A stretch of 49,304 nucleotides of DNA from a bacterium (GCA_016721565.1 JADKHW010000007.1:1-49304), one strand, 5' to 3'. Shown: positions 33,102 through 43,841, numbered from the stretch's first letter. Translations and numbers: made by a program. Notes: generated by a model from the sequence alone, not told the origin.

Positions 33102-33245
33102 AGGAAGCTTCATCATCAATGTACTTGGTTCCCTCAGCTTCGACTTTGACTACAGGTGCCGTCTTAGTGTGTGCAGGTCATCACGAAGTCAACGTGTTCC
33201 TAGCAGACTATTGAACAAACGATAGCCTCCAAAAGTCTCCTTTTT

Positions 33246-33270
33246 GGGTCAGAATTAAGAACTCTGACCC
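33246..33270 (+). terminator. Terminator of the abiE operon
   Basis: GGGTCAGA and TCTGACCC pair around a 9-nt loop; ATTTTTG follows and TTTTT precedes. The 33102-33458 interval otherwise holds no gene and must contain the promoter of the fibre operon. Confidence 0.8.
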
Positions 33271-33458
33271 ATTTTTGTTGTGCACTCATTGAGAAACAAT
33301 TACTTACAGATTATCTCCATACAAAGAAAATCGAGTTAAGCATGTGAATTTCATTGACCTGGGGCACGGTTCGCGCTAAATTGTTAGTCCGACGCGAATT
33401 CCACCGCGGTGGCACGTCTCCTTGCAGATACAAAAGCTATCCATTTTATAGGTAAGCC

Positions 33459-36400
33459 ATGAAATCCCTGTTTTTCGTCTTGCTCACTCTTGCAAGCTCT
33501 GTCTTTGCAATTCCCCAAATCGTCAGTTATCAAGGTCAGTTAGCATTGCCGTCAGGAAGTCCACTTGACACAACAGTGGCAATGTCGTTCAGCATTTATT
33601 CTGAATTATCAGGCGGAGTTGCGGCCTGGACCGAAGTCCATCCTGCTGTCGTGGTCACTGGTGGGCTGTTCAGTGTTACTCTCGGCTCAATAGCGTCACT
33701 GAACGATCTCTTCGACGTCAACCGTTGGCTTGGCATCACAATTGGGTCGGACACAGAAATGTTGCCGCGCGAGCAGATTATATCGGTTGCTCATGCATTT
33801 CGTGTAGGAACCGTGGATGGAGCAACGGGCGGTATTATTACCGGGGATGTTCGCGGAACAGCAAAGGGAACGTTTGGTTCAGGAAGCATAGCTTCCGGAG
33901 TTGCTGCAACAGTGTCCGGTGGTTCGGGCAACACAGCAAGTGGAGAATTGAGCACTGTTGGCGGAGGAGATGCCAATACCGCTTCAGGAACTTGGAGCAC
34001 CGTCGGAGGCGGATACGAGAACACAGCATCCGGCGAAATGTCCACGGTATCCGGCGGCAATGTCAACTTTGCACCTTCAGACTACTCAACCGTTGGTGGT
34101 GGTGTGGCCAACAATGCATCGGCCGCCAACTCGACCGTAAGCGGCGGCGGCAACAACGAGGCAAACGGCGCGCATTCAACGGTGGGCGGTGGTACTAGCA
34201 ATTTGGCCAACGACTACATTACGACCGTGTCCGGCGGATTTAACAACACAGCTAATGATTCCGGTAGCTTCGTAGGAGGCGGACAAGACAACGTCGCAAT
34301 GAATTCTTTCGGTGCAATCGGCGGTGGACGAAATAACGCGACGGCAAGTTCCTACTCCACTGTCGGCGGCGGGCGAAACAACTCGGCATCGGACGACTAT
34401 GCTTTTGTCGGCGGCGGACAAAATAATACTGCCGAAGCCACAGGCGCGGCCATTGTCGGCGGCGACAGCAACCAAGTCTGGTCCAGTCACGCTTTCATAG
34501 GCGGCGGACAAAAGAATTACGCCAATGCTTCTGGCGCTGTGATCGTTGGTGGCGCAAATAACATTGCGTTCGGTATTAACTCAACCGTGGGCGGTGGTAG
34601 CTTCAACAAAGTGCGCGGCGACTATTCCCTAATCGCAGGCGGCGGCGGTAATACTGCGTCCGACTCGAACAGCATTGATGCAATTTCTTACAATAGCATG
34701 ATCGGAAACGGATCTCGAAACAAATTACAAAACGCGCCTTACGGAGTAATCTCTGGAGGTAATAGTAACACGGTTTCAAACATGTTTTCTACGATTGGAG
34801 GTGGACTCAACAATGTGGCTGGAGGAAATACGGCTACTGTAGGCGGAGGAAACCTTAATCGGGCACGCGGCGACTATAGTGTCATCGCGGGCGGAGGAGG
34901 GGCGGCAGGGGCAGACTCAAATAGTGCCAGCAACACCAATTCCACTATCGGCGGCGGCAAAGGTAATGTCGCCAGCGCCATTGGTTCGACTGTTAGTGGC
35001 GGTAGCCGAAACAAGTCACGCGGTGACTACTCTGTTGTGAGTGGAGGTGGCGGTGCATCTTCAGCAGATTCCAACAGTGCCATCGGTGATTGGTCAACAG
35101 TGAGCGGTGGTCACAAGAATTTCTCGGGCGATCAGTTTGCGTCGGTTAGTGGAGGCGAGAATAACGCCGCAAGCGCGCTCGGTTCAACTGTGAGCGGCGG
35201 ACGATTCAACCGTGCGAGCGGCGCATATTCAGTGGTCGCTGGTGGCGGAACTTCCTTGCTTGCCGATTCAAGCAGCGCGTCTGGTCTCAATTCAACGATC
35301 AGCGGCGGCCGGAAGCACTCAGCAAGCGGTAGTTACTCGGCCATCAGCGGTGGAAACGAAAACAACGCCAGCGGTACATATTCAGCCATCGGCGGCGGCG
35401 CCAGTAACATAGCGGAAGGGATCGGGTCAACGGTCAGTGGCGGGCGCTTCAATCGTGCAAGTGGCCTATACTCCGTGATCGGCGGCGGCGGCGGAGCTTC
35501 AGAGGCCGATTCCAACATCGCCAGCAGTTCAGATGGTACAATCGGTGGTGGTAATCGAAATATTGCCAGCGATGTGGGCGGGACGGACAGTGGCGGGGTT
35601 GGGAACATCACGCGTGGTGTTTACTCTACTATCGGGGGCGGATATAGCAACGGCGCACACGATACAGCAAGTGTTGTTTGCGGTGGTTACAACAATTCCC
35701 TGTATGGAGATTATTCGGTGATCGCAGGTGGCCAGAATAATCACACAGTACACCATTATGCTACTATCGCGGGAGGCTACGGAAACGAGGTGATTGGCTA
35801 CTACTGCACAATTTCAGGTGGCGGTGACAATTCGGTTACATATAGCTACGCCACAGTTTCCGGTGGCCGATATAATGGCGCCCATGGCAACCATGCGACG
35901 ATCGGCGGCGGGATTTATAACTTCGCACGCGCATCTGGCCGTAATCCCTGGAGGTGGAACTGGCGCTATCGCAGACTCAAATAGTACGGAGGGTGGCCAG
36001 TCAACCATCAGTGGTGGATCAAGAAACTATATAGAAAATGGCGGATTTGACGGGACAATTAGCGGCGGGTATTTAAACCGTGTAAGCGGACAGAGGGGCA
36101 CGGTCAGCGGAGGCTCGCAGAACATCGCAAGCGGAGAGTTTTCTACCGTAGCTGGTGGAGTTGGCAATACGGCCTCAGGCACTTACTCAACGGCGGTTGC
36201 TGGAGCTGACAACACGGTCAGTGGAGGCGGTTCAACCGTGTGCGGATTCACAAACTCCGTAAGCGGAGACTACGCGTTTGCGGCTGGAAAGAATGTGGAC
36301 GTGGCTGGAACAGGTTCCGTAGCACTGGGAGCCAACATTAGTTGCAGCGCCGACAGCTCGTTTGTCTTTTCCGACGGAAGCGGTCCACTGTTTAGCATAG

Positions 36401-36855
36401 GTGCAGAAAACACATTCAACGTTAAGGCTAATGGCGGCGTGAGATTTTGGACGACCGCTGATCACGCCAGTAACATCGGCACGCGGCTGGCGGCGGGGGG
36501 ATCATCATGGGTTGCTCTAAGCGATTCTACGAAGAAAACAAATCGAATACCTGTAGATTCGAAAGCAATTTTGCAGAAGGTCGCTGCGCTTCCGATTGAC
36601 CAGTGGAACTACAAGCATCAAGCGGATGGCCCTTTGCATATTGGGCCAATGGCTCAGGATTATTGGAAAGCATTCCATCTCGGTGAAGACAGTTTAGGCA
36701 TCGAGACCATAGACGCAGACGGCGTGTTGTTCGCAGCGGTGCAGGAATTGGCAAAACAGAACGCGGAGCTGAAGCAAACAAATGACAAGCAAACATCAGA
36801 GATTGCTGAACTCAAGCAGTTGGTAGAACAAATGATTCAACTTGGAAATAAGTAA
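33459..36855 (+). CDS. Beta-roll fibre protein with S74 chaperone (fibre E1), single frameshift
   Basis: Signal peptide MKSLFFVLLTLASSVFAIPQ, then the shared N-terminal domain (VSYQGQLALPSGSPLDTTVA, LGITIGSDTEMLPREQ, VGTVDGATGG; residues ~20-135). The body is a long run of 15-residue repeats (STVGGGDANTASGTW and variants), with insertions of the NRARGDYSVIAGGGG..ADSN type. The 841-codon first frame ends at 35984; a single slip near 35935 joins it to the frame ending at 36855, total ~1130 residues. C-terminus: capping domain, S74 domain (LSDSTKKTNRIPVDSKAI; HIGPMAQDYW; IDADGVLFAAVQELAKQ) and coiled coil. First of a four-gene operon, with 20 nt to the next gene. Predicted secreted trimeric fibre. 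Confidence 0.85.
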
Positions 36856-36875
36856 CAGGAAGATTCGGAATTCTC

Positions 36876-38054
36876 ATGAAGAAACTCTTACTCGTATTAC
36901 TCCTCTCCGCGAACGCGATGGCGATCCCGAGGTTGGTGAACTATCAAGGTCAGTTGACCTCGCCGACCGGTACGCCGCTCGATACAACAGTTGCGATGAC
37001 GTTCAACATTTGGCCAACTCCCACAGGTGGAGTTTCAGTATGGACAGAGACGCATCCGGCTGTGTCTGTGACTAACGGCTTATTCAATGTTCAGCTTGGT
37101 TCCATCACCACTCTAACAGATCTTTTCTCAGTCAATCGTTGGCTCGGAATTACAATACAAGACGACCCCGAAATGACTCCTCGTGAGCAACTGTTATCAG
37201 TTGCTCATGCATATCGTGTCGGAACGGTGGACGGCGCGAGTGGCGGAACGATTAGCGGGAATGTGAATATTGCTGGCAAAGCCAATATCGGTAGTGGAAA
37301 CGTCAACAGTGGCAGTTTCGCTTTCGTTGCCGGGCAAAATGATACGGCAAGCGGCTCTTTTTCTACGGTTAGCGGCGGTTTTGGCAATTCGGCGAGTGGC
37401 ACTGATGCGACTGTTGGCGGCGGTAGTGGCAATACGGCGAGTGCAATTTCTGCAACGGCGAGTGGAGGGAGTGGCAACAGTTCCAGCGGCATCGCGAGTT
37501 GCATTCCCGGAGGAGCTAACAATATTTGCTCCGGAGTAGGCTCGTTTACTTGTGGGAATAACGCCCATTCCATCGGGGACAGCAGCTTTGTTTTTAATGA
37601 TGGCAGATACGGCGGGAACATCGGCGGCCAAGCGCGACGGTTTATTGTGATCGCGTCCGACGGCTCCTTTATCCATACGAATAGTACCGCCACGTTGGGC
37701 GCACAGCTTCCCGCCAACGCCACAGCGTGGGTTGCTATCTGTGACTCGACTAAGAAAAATCGGTATGGGCAAATCAACACAAGTGAAGTGTTGTCCAAAC
37801 TTTCTCAGATTCCCATTGAAACATGGAGCTACAAAGACGACCCCAACCATGTGAAGCATATCGGCCCGATGGCGCAGGACTTTTATGCGGCGTTTCATGT
37901 AGGCGAGAGCGACACCACGATTTCAACGCTTGATCCTGACGGCGTGGCGCTGGCTTCCATACAAGAGCTTGCAAAGCGCAATTCGGCTTTGGAAGCAGAA
38001 GTTGCCGAGCTAAAGCAGCTTGTCGAGCAGATGATTCAACTTGGACACAAATAA
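36876..38054 (+). CDS. Short beta-roll fibre protein with Cys-variant S74 domain (fibre E2)
   Basis: 392 residues in one intact frame. Signal peptide MKKLLLVLLLSANAMAIP; N-terminal domain (LVNYQGQLTSPTGTPLDTTV, WLGITIQDDPEMTPREQ); only about six beta-roll repeats (FSTVSGGFGNSASGTDATVG and similar), so the shortest fibre of the set. The capping domain is followed by a C-terminal S74 domain from residue ~283: VAICDSTKKNRYG, HIGPMAQDFY, LDPDGVALASIQELAKR. The Ser expected at the self-cleavage position (SDST in the other fibres) is Cys here (codon TGT), while the Lys five residues on and the HIGPMAQD motif are kept. It may therefore cleave differently or stay uncleaved. Second gene of the operon; 23 nt to the next. 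Confidence 0.9.
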   Translation: MKKLLLVLLLSANAMAIPRLVNYQGQLTSPTGTPLDTTVAMTFNIWPTPTGGVSVWTETHPAVSVTNGLFNVQLGSITTLTDLFSVNRWLGITIQDDPEMTPREQLLSVAHAYRVGTVDGASGGTISGNVNIAGKANIGSGNVNSGSFAFVAGQNDTASGSFSTVSGGFGNSASGTDATVGGGSGNTASAISATASGGSGNSSSGIASCIPGGANNICSGVGSFTCGNNAHSIGDSSFVFNDGRYGGNIGGQARRFIVIASDGSFIHTNSTATLGAQLPANATAWVAICDSTKKNRYGQINTSEVLSKLSQIPIETWSYKDDPNHVKHIGPMAQDFYAAFHVGESDTTISTLDPDGVALASIQELAKRNSALEAEVAELKQLVEQMIQLGHK

Positions 38055-38077
38055 GACGTATCACAGCAGAAAGAAAT

Positions 38078-40000
38078 ATGAAGAAACTCTTGCTCGTTCT
38101 CGTCCTTGCCGCAAATGCAATTGCTATTCCGCAGATCGTCAACTATCAAGGTCAATTGACCTCGCCGACCGGAACGCCACTCGATACGATTGTTGCGATA
38201 ACGTTTAACATCTGGCCGACTCCGGCGGGTGGTGTTTCTGCGTGGACTGAAACGCATCCTGCGGTCGTCGTAACAGATGGCTTATTCAATGTTCAGCTCG
38301 GTTCCATCACTGTTCTGCCGGATTCGTTTGCAGTCAATCGTTGGCTGGGAATTACGGTTGGCAACAACACAGAAATGATTCCGCGTGAGCAGCTTGTTTC
38401 GGTCGCTCATGCGTATCGTGTCGGAACAGTTGATGGCGCGAGCGGAGGAACGATCTCCAGTGATCTGAATATTATTGGTAAGGCAAATATCGGGAACGGA
38501 AACGTCAGCAGCGGCACTTTCGCATTCGTCGCCGGAGAAAACGATACAGCAAGCGGCGACCATTCTACGGTGAGCGGCGGCTTTGGCAATACCGCGAGTG
38601 GCTTGTCTGCAAATGTAGGCGGCGGCTTTGACAATACGGCGAGTGGCTTTCATGCAACTGTAGGTGGCGGCTTTAGCAATACCGCGAGTAGCGTTCGTAC
38701 AACTGTCGGCGGCGGTCAAAACAATACGGCGAGTTCCCCCTCTGCAACTGTCAGCGGCGGTGAAAACAATACGGCGAGTGACGCTTTTGCAACTATCGGC
38801 GGCGGTTTTGAGAATACGGCCAGCCTGTCTTCTACAACTGTCGGCGGCGGTGAATTCAACAGTGCGAGTGGCACTTTTGCTACTGTCGGCGGCGGCATAG
38901 ACAACGCGGCAAGTGCCTCTTCCGCAACTGTCGGTGGCGGTAGAAACAACGCGGCGAGTGGCACGGGAGCAACGGTCAGCGGCGGCCAAAACAACATCGC
39001 TAGCGGTCAACAGGGAACCGTCGGCGGCGGCATTTACAACAAGGCCCGCGGGCTAAATTCGGTGGTCGCGGGCGGCGGAAGCGGCATAGAGGCCGACTCA
39101 AACTCCGCGACGGGCAACAGTTCGTTTATCGGTGGCGGTCGCAGAAACTTAGCTTCAGGAGTGGTCGCGACGATAGGCGGCGGCGAGGGGAATTTATCAT
39201 CATCCAGTCGTTCCACGGTCGGCGGCGGTGCCAATAATATTGCCAGCAGCACACAGTCAACGGTCAGCGGTGGCGAAGAGAATGCTGCATCCGGCTCGCA
39301 TGGCTTTGTGGGTGGCGGTGGATTCAATTACGCGCGCGGCGCCTTTGCTGCCATCGCTGGTGGTGGTGGTGATGCGGTAACGGATTCCAATTCGGCCCGT
39401 GGGATTGCGTCGGTCATTCCTGGCGGACGACAGAATGAAACGTCTGGCTCCTTCTCGTTAGCGGCCGGGTTTCGCGCTAAGGCCAACCACAGCGGCGCAT
39501 TTGTTTGGGCAGATTCAACGAACTCTGATTTTGCCTCGACGGCGGTGGATCAATTCAACGTTCGTGCCTCGGGCGGCACAAGAATCTTTACCAATGCCGC
39601 AACAACTTTAGGCGCGCAGCTCATTGCCAATGCCACAGCATGGACGGCATTGTCAGACAGCACGCGAAAGACAGATATTGAGCGCGTGGACACCAAGGTC
39701 GTGTTGGACAAAGTGATGCAGATTCCGATCAGCGAATGGCGCTACAAAGAACAGCCGGATGCTTCTATTCGCCACATCGGTCCGATGGCGCAAGATTTCT
39801 GGGCGCAGTTTCATCTTGGTGAAGACAGCTTAGGTATCTCCACCATAGATCCCGACGGCATCGCGCTGGCTGCGGTGCAGGAATTAGCGAAGCAGAATGA
39901 ACAAAAAGACACAAAGATTGCAGATCTTGAAACACGTGTGAAGCAGCTTGAAGCGGCGATCTTGCAATTTGGTAATTTGATTAATTCAGATAAACAGTAA
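38078..40000 (+). CDS. Beta-roll fibre protein with S74 chaperone (fibre E3)
   Basis: 640 residues, intact. Signal peptide MKKLLLVLVLAANAIAIP; N-terminal domain nearly the same as E2 (IVNYQGQLTSPTGTPLDTIV, VGNNTEMIPREQLVSVAHAY). A regular array of 15-residue repeats at residues ~165-480 (NTASGLSANVGGGFD, NTASGFHATVGGGFS and so on) is followed by a capping domain (GAFVWADSTNSDF, DQFNVRASGGTRIF) and an S74 domain from ~525 (LSDSTRKTDIERVD; HIGPMAQDFW; IDPDGIALAAVQELAKQ). The coiled coil (KIADLETRVKQLEAAILQFG) is nearly identical in DNA to that of fibre C. Third gene of the operon, 11 nt before the small secreted-protein gene, likely co-translated. Confidence 0.9.
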   Translation: MKKLLLVLVLAANAIAIPQIVNYQGQLTSPTGTPLDTIVAITFNIWPTPAGGVSAWTETHPAVVVTDGLFNVQLGSITVLPDSFAVNRWLGITVGNNTEMIPREQLVSVAHAYRVGTVDGASGGTISSDLNIIGKANIGNGNVSSGTFAFVAGENDTASGDHSTVSGGFGNTASGLSANVGGGFDNTASGFHATVGGGFSNTASSVRTTVGGGQNNTASSPSATVSGGENNTASDAFATIGGGFENTASLSSTTVGGGEFNSASGTFATVGGGIDNAASASSATVGGGRNNAASGTGATVSGGQNNIASGQQGTVGGGIYNKARGLNSVVAGGGSGIEADSNSATGNSSFIGGGRRNLASGVVATIGGGEGNLSSSSRSTVGGGANNIASSTQSTVSGGEENAASGSHGFVGGGGFNYARGAFAAIAGGGGDAVTDSNSARGIASVIPGGRQNETSGSFSLAAGFRAKANHSGAFVWADSTNSDFASTAVDQFNVRASGGTRIFTNAATTLGAQLIANATAWTALSDSTRKTDIERVDTKVVLDKVMQIPISEWRYKEQPDASIRHIGPMAQDFWAQFHLGEDSLGISTIDPDGIALAAVQELAKQNEQKDTKIADLETRVKQLEAAILQFGNLINSDKQ

Positions 40001-40011
40001 GGAGCCCACCC

Positions 40012-40476
40012 ATGAACAAAGCACTCGTCCTACTCTTCCTGCCCGCACTCTTGTGGGCACAGTCTTCAAGCGAGAATTTCACGCTTACGAAGAGCGTCAT
40101 TGACGCGGGTGGTGGAGCATCCAGCTCGGCGAACTTCAACCTCGTTTCTGCGTTCGGCCAACCGACTCCTGTCGGTGTTCAGACCAGTGCGAATTTTACA
40201 CTTTCAGCTGGATTTCTCTCTCCGCTATTGGCTGTGTCGCCTCTTTCACCGATACAGCACTTGGTAATCAAAGAAGCGCAACCTGATGCTGTTCTGACCT
40301 GGGAAGCAATTGCTGGCGCAGGTGGCTACTCTGTATATCGGGCGGCAGCGATCAACTTCACGCCCGGCCCAAGTAACTTGGTCGGGACAACGACGAACAC
40401 GACATTTACCGATACAAACGTGCTTGCTGGTCCTGCAGTTCAACAGTACTACATCGTGCTTGTGAACAACTTATGA
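40012..40476 (+). CDS. Small secreted protein, fibre-operon partner (intact copy)
   Basis: 154 residues. AAGGAG lies 8 nt before the ATG. Signal peptide MNKALVLLFLPALLWAQ; residues ~18-70 show the pattern FTLTKSVIDAGGGASSSANF, then VSAFGQPTPVGVQTSANFTL and SAGFLSP, which recurs in secreted proteins of FCB-type bacteria. A C-terminal FN3-like segment follows (VLTWEAIAGAGGYSVYRAAA, LVGTTTNTTFTDTNVLAGPA, QQYYIVLVNN). No anchor or sorting domain seen. Copies sit in the same place in modules C (broken) and F, each the last gene before a boundary site. A structural or export partner of the fibres is a reasonable inference; the function is unknown. Confidence 0.85.
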   Translation: MNKALVLLFLPALLWAQSSSENFTLTKSVIDAGGGASSSANFNLVSAFGQPTPVGVQTSANFTLSAGFLSPLLAVSPLSPIQHLVIKEAQPDAVLTWEAIAGAGGYSVYRAAAINFTPGPSNLVGTTTNTTFTDTNVLAGPAVQQYYIVLVNNL

Positions 40477-40642
40477 CACGACCAAGTAATACCTCTAGCG
40501 GTGTTGCAACCACTAGGTCCTGTCCTTGGCATTCACTTGGTTTCATTTTGAGCGCGGGCAATCGCAAATCAGGTTGCAATTGACTTCGTTGGATTTCGTT
40601 GACGAGTTAAATAAATGATTTAAAAGCACATACATGTTAGGA

Positions 40643-40686
40643 CTGTCACTCGTGGCGTCGCGGGTTTGAGTCCCGTCGACCCCTTA
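40643..40686 (+). repeat. Boundary site 6: tRNA-Asp 3'-half fragment
   Basis: CTGTCACTCGTGGCGTCGCG, then GGTTTGAGTCCCGTCGACCC. Preceded by ATACATGTTAGGA as at sites 5 and 7, and by GAGTTAAATAAATGATTTAA starting near 40602. Confidence 0.85.
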
Positions 40687-40691
40687 AAAAC

Positions 40692-40719
40692 AAGCCCTTA
40701 GGAGCAATCCTAAGGGCTT
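40692..40719 (+). terminator. Hairpin terminator attached to site 6 (GCCCTTAGG type)
   Basis: 11-bp perfect stem AAGCCCTTAGG with CCTAAGGGCTT, 6-nt loop, then TTGATTTT. Confidence 0.85.
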
Positions 40720-41380
40720 TTGATTTTCAGTGAACCGGCTCGGCCTGCTAGTTAGCCAGCATTGCCATTAACAGAGCTTGGCTAATTTATTACGGATTGT
40801 ACATGTCTTGAGTCTGGCGATAGGTAGTGCTTTTTAGTCATTTTGACAGAACTGTGTCGAAGCAACCCTGATACAACGTAGATATCAACTTTTAACCAGC
40901 GATCCAAAATACCTGAAGCAGCAGCAACTGACAAAACTAAACTATCGATGTTCTCATACCGTAAACGACGCCAAGCAAACTGAAAACGTATCGATGATTA
41001 TTCAGCTTGCACTCTTATCACGATTACTGACCTGCGTTGTCTAATCCTCTATAACAATAAGAAGCAATAACAAATGGTCGAATAGAGCAAGAAGCAATTC
41101 ATTGCAATAGACTCGCATTGAGCACGAGTTAATTGCTATTGGCAGTTTGCAAATAATTGACTCTGGTTTGAGATAAACATACCTTTTGTCAACGAACATA
41201 CGTTGCTGGGGATTTAGCCTTCGGCAGGGGACGGAATACGAGCGAATCTACCGCCAACGCGGATTGGGATCGCTCTTTTTTATTGCAATTAATGACCCGT
41301 CACGTCGTGCCTTGAATTGGAAACATGGTTGATACAAATTCAAATTCCAATGCATTATCTAAAGATCCGAGGAAACAGAA
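40720..41380 (+). promoter_or_regulatory. Long untranslated leader of module F with terminator-like hairpin
   Basis: About 660 nt without a supportable ORF. At 41240-41281 an outer stem GAGCGA/TCGCTC encloses CCGC-CAAC-GCGG and is followed by six T residues, 100 nt ahead of the fibre F1 start codon. It could be an attenuator in the leader or the end of an unseen small RNA. I do not recognise a riboswitch class. Confidence 0.4.
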
Positions 41381-43831
41381 ATGAAGATTATCGTTGCCCA
41401 CTTAGTGGTAATAGTAGTGCTCGCAATTGCCGTACAAGCTTCTGTGCCGCGAGAAATCAGCTATCAGGGCTTTTTGACAAGGCCGGACGGAACCCCGTTG
41501 GACACTACCGTGTCAATGACATTTAACTTATACGAATTGTCTCTCACGATACTATGGTCTGAAACACAACCATCGGTTCTCGTTGAGAATGGCCTGTTCA
41601 ACGTTACGCTCGGGCAGATTACACCGATAGCAGATTCAGTGTACGCGGCCAATGGCTTACAGCTCGGAATCACTGTCGGTGGAGATACTGAGATGAGTCC
41701 GCGTATCCCGGTTAACACCGTTCCATATGCCAATCGTATAGCGACGGTTGACGGTGCTAAGGGAGGTTCCATTAGCGGTAGCTTAGAGATAGGTTACAAC
41801 CATTCGACTACTGGTTTCGGAGGTTTTGCTTCGGGACTGAGTAACACAGTCAGCCAGGACTACAGTTCGGTTGCTGGCGGCAGCGGAAACACAGTCAATG
41901 GGGTTTACGGGTTTATAGGTGCAGGTGTTCTGAATGTTGTCAGTTCTTCCGGCAGCGTCTGCGGGGGAGGTTACGAGAATGTTGAGAATGGCTTAGGCGG
42001 ATCAAATACGATTGCCGGCGGCTACCACAATCATATTGAAGGCAATAGCTGGGCTTCGACGGTAACTGGTGGACGCGAGAACCTTGTTGAAGGCAATAGC
42101 TCGACAATCTCCGGCGGTGCACATAACCGAATCAATGGATACTTCTCCTTCATCGGTGGTGGTGGTGGTGATGAAGTTGCCGACTCCAACCACAGCATGA
42201 GTTCATATAGTGTCATCGGCGGTGGTCGGCAGAACGAAATCGGAGCTTCGTCCGACCACAGCACCATTGTCGGCGGCAAAGAGAATGTTTCAACAGCACA
42301 GTTCGGAATAATCGGTGGTGGACGCAGTAATTCGATCAGCGACAGTTGTACGGTTGTAATGGGCGGCAAGAGTAACACTGCGAATGCCAAGTATGCTTAT
42401 GTTGGAGGCGGCGAAAACAATACTGCTACAGCGACCCATGGCACCATTGGTGGCGGTAGGTTCAACGAGTCCACAGGACAACATTCATTTGTGGGTGGCG
42501 GACAATACAACAATGCCACAGGCAACGAGTCGACTATAGCTGGCGGCTCCAATTTGACAGCGTCCGGTACCAGATCGTTTGTCGGCGGTGGTAGTAGCAA
42601 TTCTGCATCTGGAGGTTTTGCAACAATCTGTGGCGGCCAAAGCAATACCGTCTCGGCGCAGGACGCGACAATCTGTGGCGGTCAGGACAACGATGCCAGC
42701 GCTATAGGTGCGTTTGTTGGCGGCGGGACAAAGAACCATGTGCGTCAATCATACTCTGTCATCTGTGGTGGTGGTGGTAGTGTGGATAGCGACTCAAATC
42801 ACGTCGGAGGCATTGGCTCGATCATTGGTGCAGGTAGCATGAACAGAATCAAAGGAAACTACTCCATTGTAGGTAGTGGACAGGGCAATTTCATTGACAA
42901 TGTTATCGCAAGTTATGCCAATAACTCAGTCATTGTTGGTGGTAGCAACAACCGCGCACGCGGAAGATACTCTGTAGTGGTTGGCGGCGGCGGCTCTGCC
43001 CTAGCAGATTCGAATTCTGCCCTTGAAACGAACTCTTTTGTCGGCGGCGGATCAAGAAATGTGGCAGGTGATACTCTCGCAACTGTCTGTGGCGGATCCA
43101 GTAATGTTGCGGGCGGGAAGAGATCGTTTGTTGGCGGTGGCATCTCTAACATTGCAACCGGAATACACTCATCCGTTTCTGGCGGGCAACTTAACCAGGC
43201 GACTGGACAGGGTGCTACGGTCGGCGGCGGCGATCAGAATCTTGCCAGCGGCGCTGCGGGGACTGTTCCCGGGGGTGTCGGCAATGAGGCGGCCGGTGCA
43301 ACATCCGTTGCAATGGGAAGGCGTGCTAAAGCGTTAAACGACGGCTCGTTCGTCTGGGCTGACCGGACACTTGCAGATTTCAATTCCACCGCGGATAATC
43401 AATTCAGTTTGCGTGCGTCAGGCGGTGTGCGAATCGCGACAACGACGGCCGGAACGGTCGGCGTGAAGCTCGACAATGGTGACACAGCTTGGGAAGTGGT
43501 GTCCGACAGTACTAAGAAGACAAATCGTCGGGCCGTAAACACGGAGAATGTGTTGTCGAGGCTGATACAGCTCCCCTTACAGGAATGGAACTATACACAT
43601 CAAACGAGTGCTAATACGCATATCGGCCCGATGGCACAGGATTTCCATCGCCTGTTCGGCTACGGAGACGATGAAACCACCATCTCGACGATTGACCCCG
43701 ATGGTGTATCGCTGGCGGCGATACAGGAGCTGGCCAAACGTTTAGAACAACTTGAGAAGCAGAATATTCAGTTGTCCCAGGAAATTCAATCGCTCAAAGC
43801 TGGCAACAGCATGGGCGAATCAAGAAAGTGA
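41381..43831 (+). CDS. Beta-roll fibre protein with S74 chaperone (fibre F1)
   Basis: 816 residues, intact, with GAGG before the ATG. Signal peptide MKIIVAHLVVIVVLAIAVQA; N-terminal domain (EISYQGFLTRPDGTPLDTTV, LGITVGGDTEMSPRIPV, IATVDGAKGGSISG). Repeat body from ~150 to ~640, more varied than in E3 and including NHIEGNSWASTVTGGREN-type units. Capping domain (GSFVWADRTLADF, NQFSLRASGGVRIA) and S74 domain from ~705 (VSDSTKKTNRRAVN; HIGPMAQDFH; IDPDGVSLAAIQELAKR), ending in a coiled coil (LEQLEKQNIQLSQEIQSLKA). It starts the F operon and lies 10 nt before fibre F2. Predicted secreted trimer; ligand unknown. Confidence 0.9.
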   Translation: MKIIVAHLVVIVVLAIAVQASVPREISYQGFLTRPDGTPLDTTVSMTFNLYELSLTILWSETQPSVLVENGLFNVTLGQITPIADSVYAANGLQLGITVGGDTEMSPRIPVNTVPYANRIATVDGAKGGSISGSLEIGYNHSTTGFGGFASGLSNTVSQDYSSVAGGSGNTVNGVYGFIGAGVLNVVSSSGSVCGGGYENVENGLGGSNTIAGGYHNHIEGNSWASTVTGGRENLVEGNSSTISGGAHNRINGYFSFIGGGGGDEVADSNHSMSSYSVIGGGRQNEIGASSDHSTIVGGKENVSTAQFGIIGGGRSNSISDSCTVVMGGKSNTANAKYAYVGGGENNTATATHGTIGGGRFNESTGQHSFVGGGQYNNATGNESTIAGGSNLTASGTRSFVGGGSSNSASGGFATICGGQSNTVSAQDATICGGQDNDASAIGAFVGGGTKNHVRQSYSVICGGGGSVDSDSNHVGGIGSIIGAGSMNRIKGNYSIVGSGQGNFIDNVIASYANNSVIVGGSNNRARGRYSVVVGGGGSALADSNSALETNSFVGGGSRNVAGDTLATVCGGSSNVAGGKRSFVGGGISNIATGIHSSVSGGQLNQATGQGATVGGGDQNLASGAAGTVPGGVGNEAAGATSVAMGRRAKALNDGSFVWADRTLADFNSTADNQFSLRASGGVRIATTTAGTVGVKLDNGDTAWEVVSDSTKKTNRRAVNTENVLSRLIQLPLQEWNYTHQTSANTHIGPMAQDFHRLFGYGDDETTISTIDPDGVSLAAIQELAKRLEQLEKQNIQLSQEIQSLKAGNSMGESRK

Positions 43832-43841
43832 GCAGTCCACA

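Noticed and set aside
33900..40000. Regular short-period repeats that might be taken for a CRISPR array
   Set aside because: The ~45-nt period is in frame and encodes 15-residue GGG..N.A.G protein repeats; there are no identical repeats with unique spacers and no cas genes.
43752..43841. Upstream start extending fibre F2 into fibre F1
   Set aside because: The extension overlaps the end of F1 in another frame and would hide the clear signal peptide that begins at 43842.
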